A stretch of 64,000 nucleotides of DNA from an uncultured Clostridia bacterium (GTDB taxonomy: Bacteria > Bacillota > Clostridia > Christensenellales > Aristaeellaceae): NCBI GenBank assembly GCA_937886445.1, contig CALGBY010000064.1, positions 1-64,000 on the forward strand. The letters are read 5' to 3'. The notes beneath the pieces are model-generated. The model made no database searches. It was not told the DNA's origin and saw only the letters and a list, made by a program, of their open reading frames with translations. Both the position numbers and the translations under genes were made by a program. Shown here piece after piece: positions 6,825 to 15,221 of the stretch (positions are counted from its first letter, which is position 1; the number at the start of each line of letters is the position of its first letter).

Positions 6825-9233
6825 TCAGTCAAAGCGCAGCAGGGTATTCAGGATGCGCCGGAGGGAGGTATTGATCTCCTCGCGTGTCAGCACGCCCTTT
6901 TCAAGGGCGGTGAGCAGGCGCTCCGGATAGCCGGTCGCCATCTTCAGATCGTTTCCGGCTTTGATCTCCTTATATTGCTCGCCGTAGGTCCACCAGTCCG
7001 TTGTTACCATGCCGTCAAAGCCCCATTCCTCCCGGAGGATACCGGTGAGCAGATCTCGGTTTTCGGAGGCACGGTGGCCGTTGATGATGTTGTAGGAGGA
7101 CATGATGCACCAGGGCTTTGCTGTTTTTACGATGATCTCAAACGCCTTCAGATAGATCTCGCGGATCGCCCGCTCGGAAGCACGGGAATCGCTGTTTTTG
7201 CGGTTGGTCTCCTTGTTGTTGAGCGCGAAATGCTTGACGGAGGCGGAAATGTGCTGTGACTGGATGCCCTTTACCATACCGGCGGCCATTGTGCCTGCCA
7301 GATAGGGATCCTCGGAGTAATACTCAAAGTTTCTTCCGCACAGCGGGCTGCGGTGGATGTTGACGGCCGGAGTGAGCCACATGGCGATGTTGTTTTCCTT
7401 CACCTCAAGAGCTCCGGCCGCGCCTACCGCGAAGGTGATCGCGGGATCCCAGGTGCAGGAGAGCAGGGTGGAGCAGGGGAAGGTGGTGGTATTCACGCCG
7501 CATTCCGGGCGGATGCGCAGGCCCGCTGGGCCGTCCGCCGTCATCGCGTTCGGTACATGGTATTGCGGCAGGTTGCCGAAGCCCCAGGTATTGGCTACGC
7601 CCGTATTGGGCTGACCGCCCAGCAGATGGGCGGCTTCCTCATCGGTGAGCTGCGCGATGAACTCGTCCGTCGTCATTTTGCCGTCCGCAACTTTTCCGAA
7701 ATCGGGCTTTTCAACACGGTCACGGCTTCTTCTGCCCTCGCGCTCCACGGCTCTTGCCGCCGGAGCCTCCCCGAAGTATTTGGAAAGCGGATCCATTGCG
7801 TCCAGCGCGGTGTAGTCCGGGTCATTCGGTGTGCCGGTCGGGAGTTTTTCAAATGAGCCGTCCGACAGCATACGCTTTTCAAGCTGAACGGGCACCATAC
7901 GCGCGGAAAGGCGGGAGGTGACGGTGCTTTCCTTTACGGTGTACACAAAGTCCGCTTGCCGTGTATCGCGCACGGAGGTGCCGACATAAAAACGGTAGTC
8001 ACCCTTTTCAAGGATATAGCAGCTTTTATCTATTTTTCCGGTATCGTCATAGCTTGCCAGCTGCTCCGCGGGGAAGGAGAGGATGATGCGCTGCGTTTCG
8101 CCGCACGCGAGCAGCCTGGTCTTCCGGTACGCGCAAAGCACCTTCGCGGGCTTTCCGAGCAGCCCCTGCGGCGCGGAGCAATACGCCTGCAGCACTTCCT
8201 TTCCGGGCATGCTTCCGGTGTTGGTCACATCGGCGGTAAGGAGGATCTCTCCGTCCTTTTCCTCCGCGCTCAGAAGCGTCCAGTCAAAGCTTGTGTAGGA
8301 AAGGCCGAAGCCGAAGGGGTAGTTGACCCGCTCGCTCCTGCCGGGCAGCGTTTCAAAATAGCGGTAGCCTACATAGATATCCTCTGTATACTCAACATAA
8401 TCATCCGAGGTATGGAATCCGGCTGTGCCGGGATAATCAGTCAGGTCCTTCGCGAAGGTGTCACTCAGCTTTCCGCAGGGATTGGCAAGGCCGCACAGCA
8501 GCTCGGCGGCGGCAAGACCGCCCTCCATACCGCCCTGCCATGCCATCAGCACAGAAGAGATGCGGCTGTCGCTGAAGAACCACTCGGTATCCACCATGCC
8601 GCCCACATTCAGCACACAGGCCACGCGGGGGAAAGCCGCTTTCACCTTATCGACCATCGCGGTCTCGGCATCGGAAAGGTAAAAATCCCCCCGCTCGAAC
8701 AGGCATTCATTTTCCACTGCCGTGCCGCGGTCCTCAGGCACCTTGAAGCCGGGCACGGAACGGTCCCAGCCTTCGCCTGAAAAACGGCTGATCACGATAA
8801 TGGCGGTATCGGCAAAGGCGCGGGCGGAGGCGAGCAGGGTGTCGGGCAGCTCCGGCTCGGCGATCATGCCGGGCTGAGCACCCGCGGCGTATTTTCCGCG
8901 CACATATTCACGGTAGTAATCCGCCGTGCTTTTTTCGATGTTCACGGCGTTCCCAAGCAGCCGCAGGCCTTCGTACAGGCTGCGCGTATAGGCGGTCGTT
9001 ACATCTCCCGAGCCGCCGCCGCCCTTCACATAGTCAAAGGTGCCTTTGCCGAAAAGGGCGATCCTGCAGCCCTTTTCCAACGGCAGCAGGTCCCCCTCAT
9101 TTTTGAGCAGCACCATGCCTTCCTTCGCGGCCTCTTTGGATAGGGCGATATGCTCTTCACAGGCTGTCGCGCGCAGACCGTTTTTTCCGAGCGGTGTGCC
9201 GGGCTGATAAAGGATGCGTGTCCATTTTCCCAT
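6825..9233 (-). CDS. Glycoside hydrolase family 3 beta-glucosidase, swapped domain order
   Basis: An 802-residue retaining beta-glycosidase, probably cytoplasmic (no signal peptide). The domain order is reversed from the usual GH3. The alpha/beta sandwich comes first (about 25-250), followed by a fibronectin-III-like region (about 290-400) and then the TIM-like barrel (about 530-800). The barrel carries TADGPAGLRI, KHFALNN and the nucleophile motif VTTDWW with Asp746. This order is known from Ruminococcus albus-type enzymes. Likely acts on short beta-glucosides or beta-xylosides. RBS GGAGGA is seven bases from the ATG; a sigma-A promoter lies at 9337-9364. Confidence 0.93.
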   Translation of the reverse strand: MGKWTRILYQPGTPLGKNGLRATACEEHIALSKEAAKEGMVLLKNEGDLLPLEKGCRIALFGKGTFDYVKGGGGSGDVTTAYTRSLYEGLRLLGNAVNIEKSTADYYREYVRGKYAAGAQPGMIAEPELPDTLLASARAFADTAIIVISRFSGEGWDRSVPGFKVPEDRGTAVENECLFERGDFYLSDAETAMVDKVKAAFPRVACVLNVGGMVDTEWFFSDSRISSVLMAWQGGMEGGLAAAELLCGLANPCGKLSDTFAKDLTDYPGTAGFHTSDDYVEYTEDIYVGYRYFETLPGRSERVNYPFGFGLSYTSFDWTLLSAEEKDGEILLTADVTNTGSMPGKEVLQAYCSAPQGLLGKPAKVLCAYRKTRLLACGETQRIILSFPAEQLASYDDTGKIDKSCYILEKGDYRFYVGTSVRDTRQADFVYTVKESTVTSRLSARMVPVQLEKRMLSDGSFEKLPTGTPNDPDYTALDAMDPLSKYFGEAPAARAVEREGRRSRDRVEKPDFGKVADGKMTTDEFIAQLTDEEAAHLLGGQPNTGVANTWGFGNLPQYHVPNAMTADGPAGLRIRPECGVNTTTFPCSTLLSCTWDPAITFAVGAAGALEVKENNIAMWLTPAVNIHRSPLCGRNFEYYSEDPYLAGTMAAGMVKGIQSQHISASVKHFALNNKETNRKNSDSRASERAIREIYLKAFEIIVKTAKPWCIMSSYNIINGHRASENRDLLTGILREEWGFDGMVTTDWWTYGEQYKEIKAGNDLKMATGYPERLLTALEKGVLTREEINTSLRRILNTLLRFD

Positions 9234-9336
9234 TTTGTGTCCTCCTCATGTATTTCGCGTTTGGCTGCGCGGTATGCAGCCGTATTGTTTTTTGAAAATG
9301 CACTGTGATCATGTATCGGCAGGATGTATATATGAT

Positions 9337-9364
9337 ATTATATAGTACAGGCCGGTAAAATCAA
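9337..9364 (-). promoter_or_regulatory. Sigma-A type promoter of the GH3 gene
   Basis: On the - strand, TTGATT (9364-9359), a 16-base spacer and TATAAT (9342-9337), about 100 bases upstream of the GH3 start. Confidence 0.55.
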
Positions 9365-9428
9365 GCCCCGTGTGAAAATATCGGGAGGGAATACGGCACG
9401 CCGGAGGAGAAAATTCCCGTCTGCTCGA

Positions 9429-9475
9429 TTGACGAAAACGCTTTCACGGAGTAAAATGTTACCTGCGTGAAAGCG
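9429..9475 (+). promoter_or_regulatory. Promoter with cre-like operator upstream of the nucleotidyltransferase
   Basis: TTGACG (9429-9434), a 17-base spacer and TAAAAT (9452-9457) form a good sigma-A promoter. Between the boxes, CGAAAACGCTTTCA (9433-9446) differs from the catabolite-responsive element consensus TGWNANCGNTNWCA only at its first base. CGCTTTCACG (9439-9448) is repeated inverted as CGTGAAAGCG (9466-9475), so the -10 box sits between two matching half-sites. CcpA or another LacI-family protein binding here would block the promoter. Confidence 0.6.
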
Positions 9476-9519
9476 TACCGGACGCGAAAGACCTCAAAAT
9501 GCAAAGGAGACAGGCGATA

Positions 9520-10443
9520 ATGAAGACATCACTGGTCATCATGGCGGCGGGCATCGGTTCCCGCTTCGGCGGCGGCATCAAGCAGCTGGCGGCGATCGGC
9601 CCGAACGGGGAGATCATCATGGATTATTCCATCCATGACGCGATCAGAGCGGGTTTCAATAAGATCGTATTCATCATCCGCAGGGATATCGAACAGGATT
9701 TCCGTGAGGTGATCGGAAACCGTATTGAAAAGCTGTGCGCGCAGCACAATGTGGAGGTGGCTTACGCCTACCAGAGCCTGGAGAATCTGCCCGCGGGCGT
9801 TTCGCTTCCCGAGGGCCGCACGAAGCCCTGGGGCACCGGTCAGGCGATCCTGGCGGCCAAGGATGTGATCAACGAGCCCTTTGCCGTGATCAATGCCGAT
9901 GACTATTACGGCAAGGCCGCGTATACTGCCGTGCATGACGCGCTGGTGAACGGCTGCAGCGGGATGGATTTCTGCATGGCGGGCTTCATCCTGAAGAACA
10001 CGCTTTCCGATAACGGCGGCGTTACCAGAGGCGTGTGCAAAGTGAACAGGGACATGTACCTTACGGATGTCGTGGAGACCGGCAATATCGTGAAAACGAA
10101 TGTGAACGGAAATACCGGCGCCGAGGCCGACGGTACGGTGATAGACCCCGATAGCTATGTGAGCATGAATTTCTGGGGACTTACGCCTGATTTTCTGCCC
10201 GTGCTGGAGCAGGGCTTTGCCGATTTCTTCAAGAACCTTGAAAACCCGCTCAAGGGGGAATACCTGCTGCCGATCTTTATCGGCTCTCTGCTGCGTGAGG
10301 GAAAGGTGAGCGTGAAGGTGCTGGAAACCAGGGATACCTGGTACGGCGTGACCTACAAGGAGGACAAGCAGGCGGTGATCGACGCGATGCGCGCGCTGGT
10401 GGCCGGCGGCGTGTACAGGGAAGACCTGTACGGCGATCTGTAA
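9520..10443 (+). CDS. Sugar-phosphate nucleotidyltransferase family protein
   Basis: A 307-residue GT-A-fold nucleotidyltransferase. The N-terminal nucleotide-binding motif is VIMAAGIGSRFGGGIKQLA (usual form GxGTRxxPxxK). KPWGTGQAILAAKD and the metal-binding INADDYYG follow at the expected distances. Such enzymes join NTP and a sugar-1-phosphate to make NDP-sugars; the specific sugar is not clear. ATG 9520 is chosen over 9499 because AAAGGAGA at 9503-9510 then serves as RBS. Probably under carbon control (see the promoter at 9429). Confidence 0.88.
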   Translation: MKTSLVIMAAGIGSRFGGGIKQLAAIGPNGEIIMDYSIHDAIRAGFNKIVFIIRRDIEQDFREVIGNRIEKLCAQHNVEVAYAYQSLENLPAGVSLPEGRTKPWGTGQAILAAKDVINEPFAVINADDYYGKAAYTAVHDALVNGCSGMDFCMAGFILKNTLSDNGGVTRGVCKVNRDMYLTDVVETGNIVKTNVNGNTGAEADGTVIDPDSYVSMNFWGLTPDFLPVLEQGFADFFKNLENPLKGEYLLPIFIGSLLREGKVSVKVLETRDTWYGVTYKEDKQAVIDAMRALVAGGVYREDLYGDL

Positions 10444-10500
10444 AGGGGATCCTTCCTCCTGCCGCTATACGAAACAGCGTCGCATATGGAAAAACTGTGA

Positions 10501-10560
10501 AAAAGATCCGGAGACCGGACGGGCTGCACTTACAGCTCCTGTCTGATCTCCGGATCTTTT
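10501..10560. terminator. Bidirectional terminator between convergent genes
   Basis: A perfect 14-bp inverted repeat, AAAAGATCCGGAGA (10501-10514) and TCTCCGGATCTTTT (10547-10560), with A and T tails at the outer ends. It can end transcription from both sides and lies exactly between the nucleotidyltransferase and the convergent membrane protein gene. Confidence 0.88.
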
Positions 10561-10570
10561 TATACCGTTA

Positions 10571-12709
10571 TCAGTCTGCGATCCTTGTCGTATAGGTGGT
10601 CAGCGTCACATCGCCGTCCAGTGCCTCGACGGACACCTTTCTACAGCCCTTTACGGTCACCGTATAGGGGGTGAGGGTATCGGTAAGCTGAAATACGGTA
10701 TCCGCGACCTTCAGCCTGCCTTCGCCCTTTGCCCACAGCGTGACCTCCAGCTGCTGCGCGCTTTGCCTCGCGGGATCCATGATCCAGATCGCGTTGTTTG
10801 TGTATTTTCTGTTCAGCGTATTCCGGCTGAGACGGATGAATGCCGTATCCGCCAGACGGTTGCCGTCCCTGACGGTGACTACGGTGAAATACCCGTTTTG
10901 CGTTGTATAGATATCATTTCCACCAGTCAGCTCCATATGCTCGGCCACGGTGATCCCCAGCACAAAGGTATCCGCTTCCGGAGTGAGCACGCTGTTTTTG
11001 TTGGGAGACTGTACGACCGGCACAAAGGGTACATAATAGCCGTCATGCTTTTGCAGTTCCACCGACAGCTGTTCGCAGGTCACCTCGGAGAGGGCGGTAT
11101 CCAGATGCGCGTCCAGCCAGACGGACCATATATCGCTGTATTCCAACGGGGTGGCGCCCAGCACATGCCCTCTTTTTTCCCGGATGATCCTGTTGATCTC
11201 CAGCGCGTCATCGATATAGGTGGTGTCCTTCACACGGTCTAAATTCACGGCCACGCATACGGAATTGAACAGCATGGAGCCGGCGAGGAACACGCAGGAC
11301 AGGCGGATCATCACCGTGCCGCAGCCCTTATCAAGGCAGACAAAAATGAGGAACAGCGTGAACATCACAGTGACCGCGGTCAGGATCCATCCCAGCAGAT
11401 TGCCATCAAGGTAGGCGCTCTGCGAAAACGCGCCCAGCGTGGGGGCGTCGATCGAAGCGCCCTGACCGTCCGCAAAGCCCATGCGTACGCCGGGGAAGAT
11501 GTACAGCACGGCGCACACGGCAAGCAGCACCATGGTGAGGGTATCCTCACGCGAATGCTTTTCACCGCCCTTTTTGCGGAGGGAGGAGGACTTCTTTTTC
11601 TTTTCCCGTTCGGGAAGAGACAGTGTGAAGGTGAAAAACGCCGGCAGGAACATGGCGATATAGCGCATATGCACCGGAATGGCGCCCACGCCGCCTTCCC
11701 ATTTGTAGGGAGAAACGAACACGGCGGAGCCTATGCCCACGCAGAGCAGCGCGGCGATATAGGCAAAAACGAAGAAGCGCCTGTCAGCCGTATATTCCCG
11801 GCTGCGTATCACGGGCAGCAGGGCAAATACGCCGCAGAGGGCAAACACGCACATCAGGGGCGTCAGCAGGGCAGCCTCCGCCATAATGAGCAGGTCGGAG
11901 GGCTTGAATTCGCTCAGCTGCTTGTCATAAAGCCCCAGCGCGCCGGTATTTGCTCTGTCCAGGAACAGGTAGTAGGCCCCGTACCATACCGCGATGAGCG
12001 CCAGCACCGTAAGCACGGGCAGCAGGGAAGGAAGGACGGGTTGCTTTTTGCCGAGGGCGCGGATCAGAAGCAGAACGATCAGCACCGCGCCCGCGCAGAT
12101 GGCGCCGGGCTTGGTGACAAACATCAAAAAGGTGAATACGCCGGTCAGCACACCGTTTTTTACAGACATTTTTCCGCTCTCGGCGTCCCGGTACGCGCGG
12201 TAGGCGAACACCGTCATCCACAGGGCCAGCGGCCACAGCAGGGGCTCCGTCATCAGCAGCTCCGAAAACAGCATATCCGGCATCAGCATGCACAGGCCTG
12301 CCGCGAGCAGCGCCTTTTTTTCATTGCCTGAAAAATCCTTCGCGAAAAGGTAGGCGGGAAATACGGAGGAGGCCATCAGCAGGCAGTTGAACACCTGGAT
12401 CCAGCGGAAAATATCTCCGCCGAGCAGCCGCTCCAGAAGGTATACCGGGCAAAGCAGAAGCGGGTAGAGCAGGGAGGGGTAATCGATCGGCTGGCCGCGA
12501 TAGGATACCGTGAAGCCGTCCGAAAGAAAGCGCGCCAGATTGGTGTAAAGGTTTTCATCGATCACCACCAGCGGATTTTTGCGGAAAAGCAGCGCGCAGA
12601 CCAGCCTCACGGCAAAGGACAGCACATATATCGCGAGCAGGATCATGCCCGCGGAACGAAGCCCCTTCCGGACTTCTGTTTCGTTTTCCTGACCATACCT
12701 GTTCTTCAT
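10571..12709 (-). CDS. Large GT-C-type membrane glycosyltransferase-like protein
   Basis: A 712-residue integral membrane protein. An N-terminal transmembrane helix (about 20-40) is followed by an acidic loop (VVIDENLYTNLARFLSDG), then about ten further helices up to residue 490. The C-terminal ~200 residues are a soluble, beta-rich domain. A polytopic layout with an acidic first loop is typical of GT-C lipid-linked sugar transferases (GT39/GT83-like), so transfer of a polyprenyl-linked sugar outside the membrane is plausible. The family is not certain. RBS GGAGG; promoter at 12744-12772. Confidence 0.7.
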   Translation of the reverse strand: MKNRYGQENETEVRKGLRSAGMILLAIYVLSFAVRLVCALLFRKNPLVVIDENLYTNLARFLSDGFTVSYRGQPIDYPSLLYPLLLCPVYLLERLLGGDIFRWIQVFNCLLMASSVFPAYLFAKDFSGNEKKALLAAGLCMLMPDMLFSELLMTEPLLWPLALWMTVFAYRAYRDAESGKMSVKNGVLTGVFTFLMFVTKPGAICAGAVLIVLLLIRALGKKQPVLPSLLPVLTVLALIAVWYGAYYLFLDRANTGALGLYDKQLSEFKPSDLLIMAEAALLTPLMCVFALCGVFALLPVIRSREYTADRRFFVFAYIAALLCVGIGSAVFVSPYKWEGGVGAIPVHMRYIAMFLPAFFTFTLSLPEREKKKKSSSLRKKGGEKHSREDTLTMVLLAVCAVLYIFPGVRMGFADGQGASIDAPTLGAFSQSAYLDGNLLGWILTAVTVMFTLFLIFVCLDKGCGTVMIRLSCVFLAGSMLFNSVCVAVNLDRVKDTTYIDDALEINRIIREKRGHVLGATPLEYSDIWSVWLDAHLDTALSEVTCEQLSVELQKHDGYYVPFVPVVQSPNKNSVLTPEADTFVLGITVAEHMELTGGNDIYTTQNGYFTVVTVRDGNRLADTAFIRLSRNTLNRKYTNNAIWIMDPARQSAQQLEVTLWAKGEGRLKVADTVFQLTDTLTPYTVTVKGCRKVSVEALDGDVTLTTYTTRIAD

Positions 12710-12743
12710 GGATCATTGCCTCCGGACGGATATTTACCTTTAT

Positions 12744-12772
12744 AATATACCATAATCCCGGCCTGTTCACAA
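12744..12772 (-). promoter_or_regulatory. Promoter of the GT-C-type gene
   Basis: On the - strand TTGTGA (12772-12767), a 17-base spacer and TATATT (12749-12744), about 35 bases from the start codon. Confidence 0.5.
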
Positions 12773-12787
12773 TACGGACGCCGCCTG

Positions 12788-12827
12788 AAAAAAAGATTTC
12801 CGCAAGGCGTGACGCCGTACGGAAATC
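12788..12827 (-). terminator. Terminator of the LacI-family gene
   Basis: On the - strand GATTTCCG (12827-12820) pairs with CGGAAATC (12802-12795) and is followed by seven T (12794-12788). An inner GC-rich stem extends the hairpin. It sits just after the lacI-type stop codon. Confidence 0.88.
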
Positions 12828-12845
12828 ACTGAAAGGACGGTGCGG

Positions 12846-13868
12846 TCACCTGTTTTCCACGCAGTCGCCGAGGGATTCTCTTTCCACAAATTCAGCGTAG
12901 AGGCAGGTCTTCTGCGAGCAGTTCTGCCTGTGGATCAGCCGGGTAAGCTCCGCTACCGCCGCGCGGGCCATGTGATGCCTTCTGATATGCATGGTGGTGA
13001 GCCGCGGCACAATGAACTGGCTGATCTCAATATCATCAAAGCCCACTACCGATATATCCTCCGGCACGCGCAGCCCCAGAGCCGTGAGCGCGTTGATGCA
13101 GGCGATGGCGATCCTGTCTCCGCCGCATACGAAGGCTGTGGGAAGCTCCTTCATTTCGCGCAGGATCTCCTTCATTTCTCCGGCATCTGAAAGCAGGATG
13201 CCGAGAGGGGATTCGTTCTTGATATTGTACCGGTCACACGCGAGCCCTTCTTCGTTCATCGCCAGCTGAAAGCCGCACCAGCGTTCGAAAACGGAGTCAG
13301 TTGTGGAAACGGGCCCCACAAAGCCGATCTTTTTATGCCCGCGGCGGATGACCTCCCTGGTGAGCGTGTAGCTTCCGTTGATGTTGGCGGTGACCACACA
13401 TGGGATCTGCCTTCCGTAGCAGCAGTGGTCTACCGATACGATGGCGGAAAATTTCTTTTCGAGAAATCCCATATAATCAGATGAAAGGATACCGATCGTG
13501 AGCACACCCGAGAAGGACAGCTCATTGCATACCGGCGGAAGCTCCTTCTGCTGCTCCATGCGGGCGGTAACGACAGACATGATCGCGCTCAGACCGGACC
13601 GGGCGGAGCAGTTGTCGATCTCCCAGTATATATCATTGTAAAAATACCGGTCATCCCGGATGTATTCGGGGATCAGCACCAGAATGTTGTGTTTTTCGCC
13701 CGTTCTTCCGCCGGGCAGCGTGTAGCCCAGCCTGCCGGCAAGCTGCATCACCTGTTCACGCGTTTCTTCACTCACGCCGGGACGGCCGTTCAGCGCCAGA
13801 GAAACCGAGTTTTTTGAAATGCCGAGCTGATCCGCGATATATTGCATGGATACCTTTGCACGTTTCAT
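12846..13868 (-). CDS. LacI-family transcriptional regulator
   Basis: A 340-residue sugar-responsive repressor. The N-terminal HTH is MQYIADQLGISKNSVSLALN followed by the hinge-proximal GRPGVSEETREQV. A periplasmic-binding-protein-like effector domain fills residues 62-335 (VPEDISVVGFDDIEISQF is diagnostic). It is divergent from the 20-kb carbohydrate operon starting at 14167 and is its obvious candidate regulator. It has a consensus promoter (13898-13926) with a palindrome next to its -35 box, so autoregulation is likely. The inducer is unknown, perhaps a manno-oligosaccharide. Confidence 0.93.
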   Translation of the reverse strand: MKRAKVSMQYIADQLGISKNSVSLALNGRPGVSEETREQVMQLAGRLGYTLPGGRTGEKHNILVLIPEYIRDDRYFYNDIYWEIDNCSARSGLSAIMSVVTARMEQQKELPPVCNELSFSGVLTIGILSSDYMGFLEKKFSAIVSVDHCCYGRQIPCVVTANINGSYTLTREVIRRGHKKIGFVGPVSTTDSVFERWCGFQLAMNEEGLACDRYNIKNESPLGILLSDAGEMKEILREMKELPTAFVCGGDRIAIACINALTALGLRVPEDISVVGFDDIEISQFIVPRLTTMHIRRHHMARAAVAELTRLIHRQNCSQKTCLYAEFVERESLGDCVENR

Positions 13869-13897
13869 AAAATAACCTTCTTTCAGTTTACAGGATG

Positions 13898-13926
13898 ATT
13901 ATAACGGATGATGATATAATTGTCAA
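13898..13926 (-). promoter_or_regulatory. Consensus promoter of the LacI-family gene
   Basis: On the - strand TTGACA (13926-13921), exactly 17 bases, and TATAAT (13903-13898): a perfect sigma-A consensus about 30 bases from the start codon. Confidence 0.85.
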
Positions 13927-13927
13927 G

Positions 13928-13941
13928 TTGTAAAGTTACAA
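13928..13941. promoter_or_regulatory. Candidate LacI-family operator (palindrome)
   Basis: TTGTAA-AG-TTACAA is a perfect 6-bp inverted repeat touching the -35 box of the regulator gene. A partial match, TTGTAA-TG-TTATGA, occurs at 14111-14124, over the -10 box of the divergent operon promoter. The paired placement is what one expects for the regulator's binding sites. Not proven. Confidence 0.5.
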
Positions 13942-14096
13942 AATTACAAAATTTTGCGAAAAATCTTTCGGAAAGGAAGCAGATACACAAGACAATGGGA
14001 GCTGAAAATGGATATGAAGGAACAAAATAAACCATGAACGCCGAAATTTGTTTTTTCAGAGCGTGACAAAATGATTGAAAATCAATGAAATAATGA

Positions 14097-14125
14097 TTGA
14101 CAAAACAAAATTGTAATGTTATGAT
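14097..14125 (+). promoter_or_regulatory. Promoter of the 20-kb carbohydrate operon
   Basis: TTGACA (14097-14102), a 17-base spacer and TATGAT (14120-14125), about 40 bases upstream of the GH130 start. A half-palindrome (TTGTAA) overlaps the spacer. A second inverted repeat, ATTGA-AAA-TCAAT, lies at 14074-14086 upstream. Confidence 0.75.
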
Positions 14126-14166
14126 TGCGCTACAGAGAATCAAAGCAAGGGAGGTATATCCTGCCT

Positions 14167-15192
14167 ATGGGATACTTTCAACTGACTCGTTGTGCGGAAA
14201 ACCCGATCCTTAAGCCCGATCCCTCCAGGGCGTGGGAGGCAAGAATGGTGCTGAACCCCGGAGCGCTGTATGAAGACGGCAGGTTTCTGCTGTACTATCG
14301 CGCCGCGGGAAATGACAGGGATCACCGTATCTATGTAGGCTTGGCGGAAAGCACGGACGGCGTGCATTTTACCCGTGTGTCCGATCAGCCCGTGTGCGGC
14401 CCGCAGGAAAACGGCTTTGACGGAGGCTGCACGGAGGACCCGCGTCTGGTCACGATAGACGGAGTGACCTACATGACCTATGCCTACAGGCCGTTCCCTC
14501 CGGGGCAGTACTGGATCAGGGCATCGGAGCCGGTAAAGGATTACGGCTGCCCCGAGAACGCCCCGCGCGCGCTTACCGAAAACATCACCTCGACCGGTCT
14601 TGCCATCGTGAAGAACCGCACAGAGGTGAAAAAGCTCGGCCGCATCACGCTGTCTGATGTGGATGACCGGGATGTGATGCTTTTCCCGGAAAAGATCGGC
14701 GGAAGATTCTGGCGGCTGAGCAGGCCGGTAGAATGGAGCGGAGAAGGTTATGAAAACGCTCAGCCCGCGATCTGGATCAACTCGTCCGCGAATGTGATGG
14801 ACTGGGATGAGAAGAACACAAAGCTGCTGATGAAGAGCAGGGAGGCCTGGGAGGAAAAGAAGATCGGCGCCGGTGCACCGCCGATCCGGACCGAACAGGG
14901 CTGGCTGCTTCTGTATCACGGTGTGGACAGCGAAGGGATCTACCGTGTGGGCGCGGCACTGCTGGACGCGGAGGATCCCGCCAGAGTGCTTTACCGCACA
15001 CGCCGCTTTATCCTGCAGCCGGAGACGGAGTACGAAAAGGTGGGCATCTACAACGGCTGCGTGTTCCCGACCGGAACGGTGCTTCGCGGAGATACGCTGT
15101 ATGTGTATTACGGCTGCGCGGATCAGTATGTGTGTCTGGCCACCTGCAGCCTGAAGGAACTGATTTCCTGTGTGATGGAAAACCCTGTCTGA
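14167..15192 (+). CDS. Glycoside hydrolase family 130 protein (beta-mannoside phosphorylase type)
   Basis: A 341-residue five-bladed beta-propeller enzyme of GH130, which mostly phosphorolyse beta-mannosides to mannose-1-phosphate. Diagnostic stretches are GCTEDPRLV (catalytic Asp region), DVMLFPEKIGGRF, GAGAPPI and LLLYHG. Cytoplasmic, no signal. ATG 14167 is 12 bases after AAGGGAGG (14147-14154); a CTG at 14161 is a less likely start. First gene of the operon, directly behind its promoter. The exact donor and acceptor are not readable; the beta-mannosidase at the operon end fits a mannoside substrate. Confidence 0.88.
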   Translation: MGYFQLTRCAENPILKPDPSRAWEARMVLNPGALYEDGRFLLYYRAAGNDRDHRIYVGLAESTDGVHFTRVSDQPVCGPQENGFDGGCTEDPRLVTIDGVTYMTYAYRPFPPGQYWIRASEPVKDYGCPENAPRALTENITSTGLAIVKNRTEVKKLGRITLSDVDDRDVMLFPEKIGGRFWRLSRPVEWSGEGYENAQPAIWINSSANVMDWDEKNTKLLMKSREAWEEKKIGAGAPPIRTEQGWLLLYHGVDSEGIYRVGAALLDAEDPARVLYRTRRFILQPETEYEKVGIYNGCVFPTGTVLRGDTLYVYYGCADQYVCLATCSLKELISCVMENPV

Positions 15193-15221
15193 ATACAAAC
15201 TATGAAGGAGAAGTGAACAAA

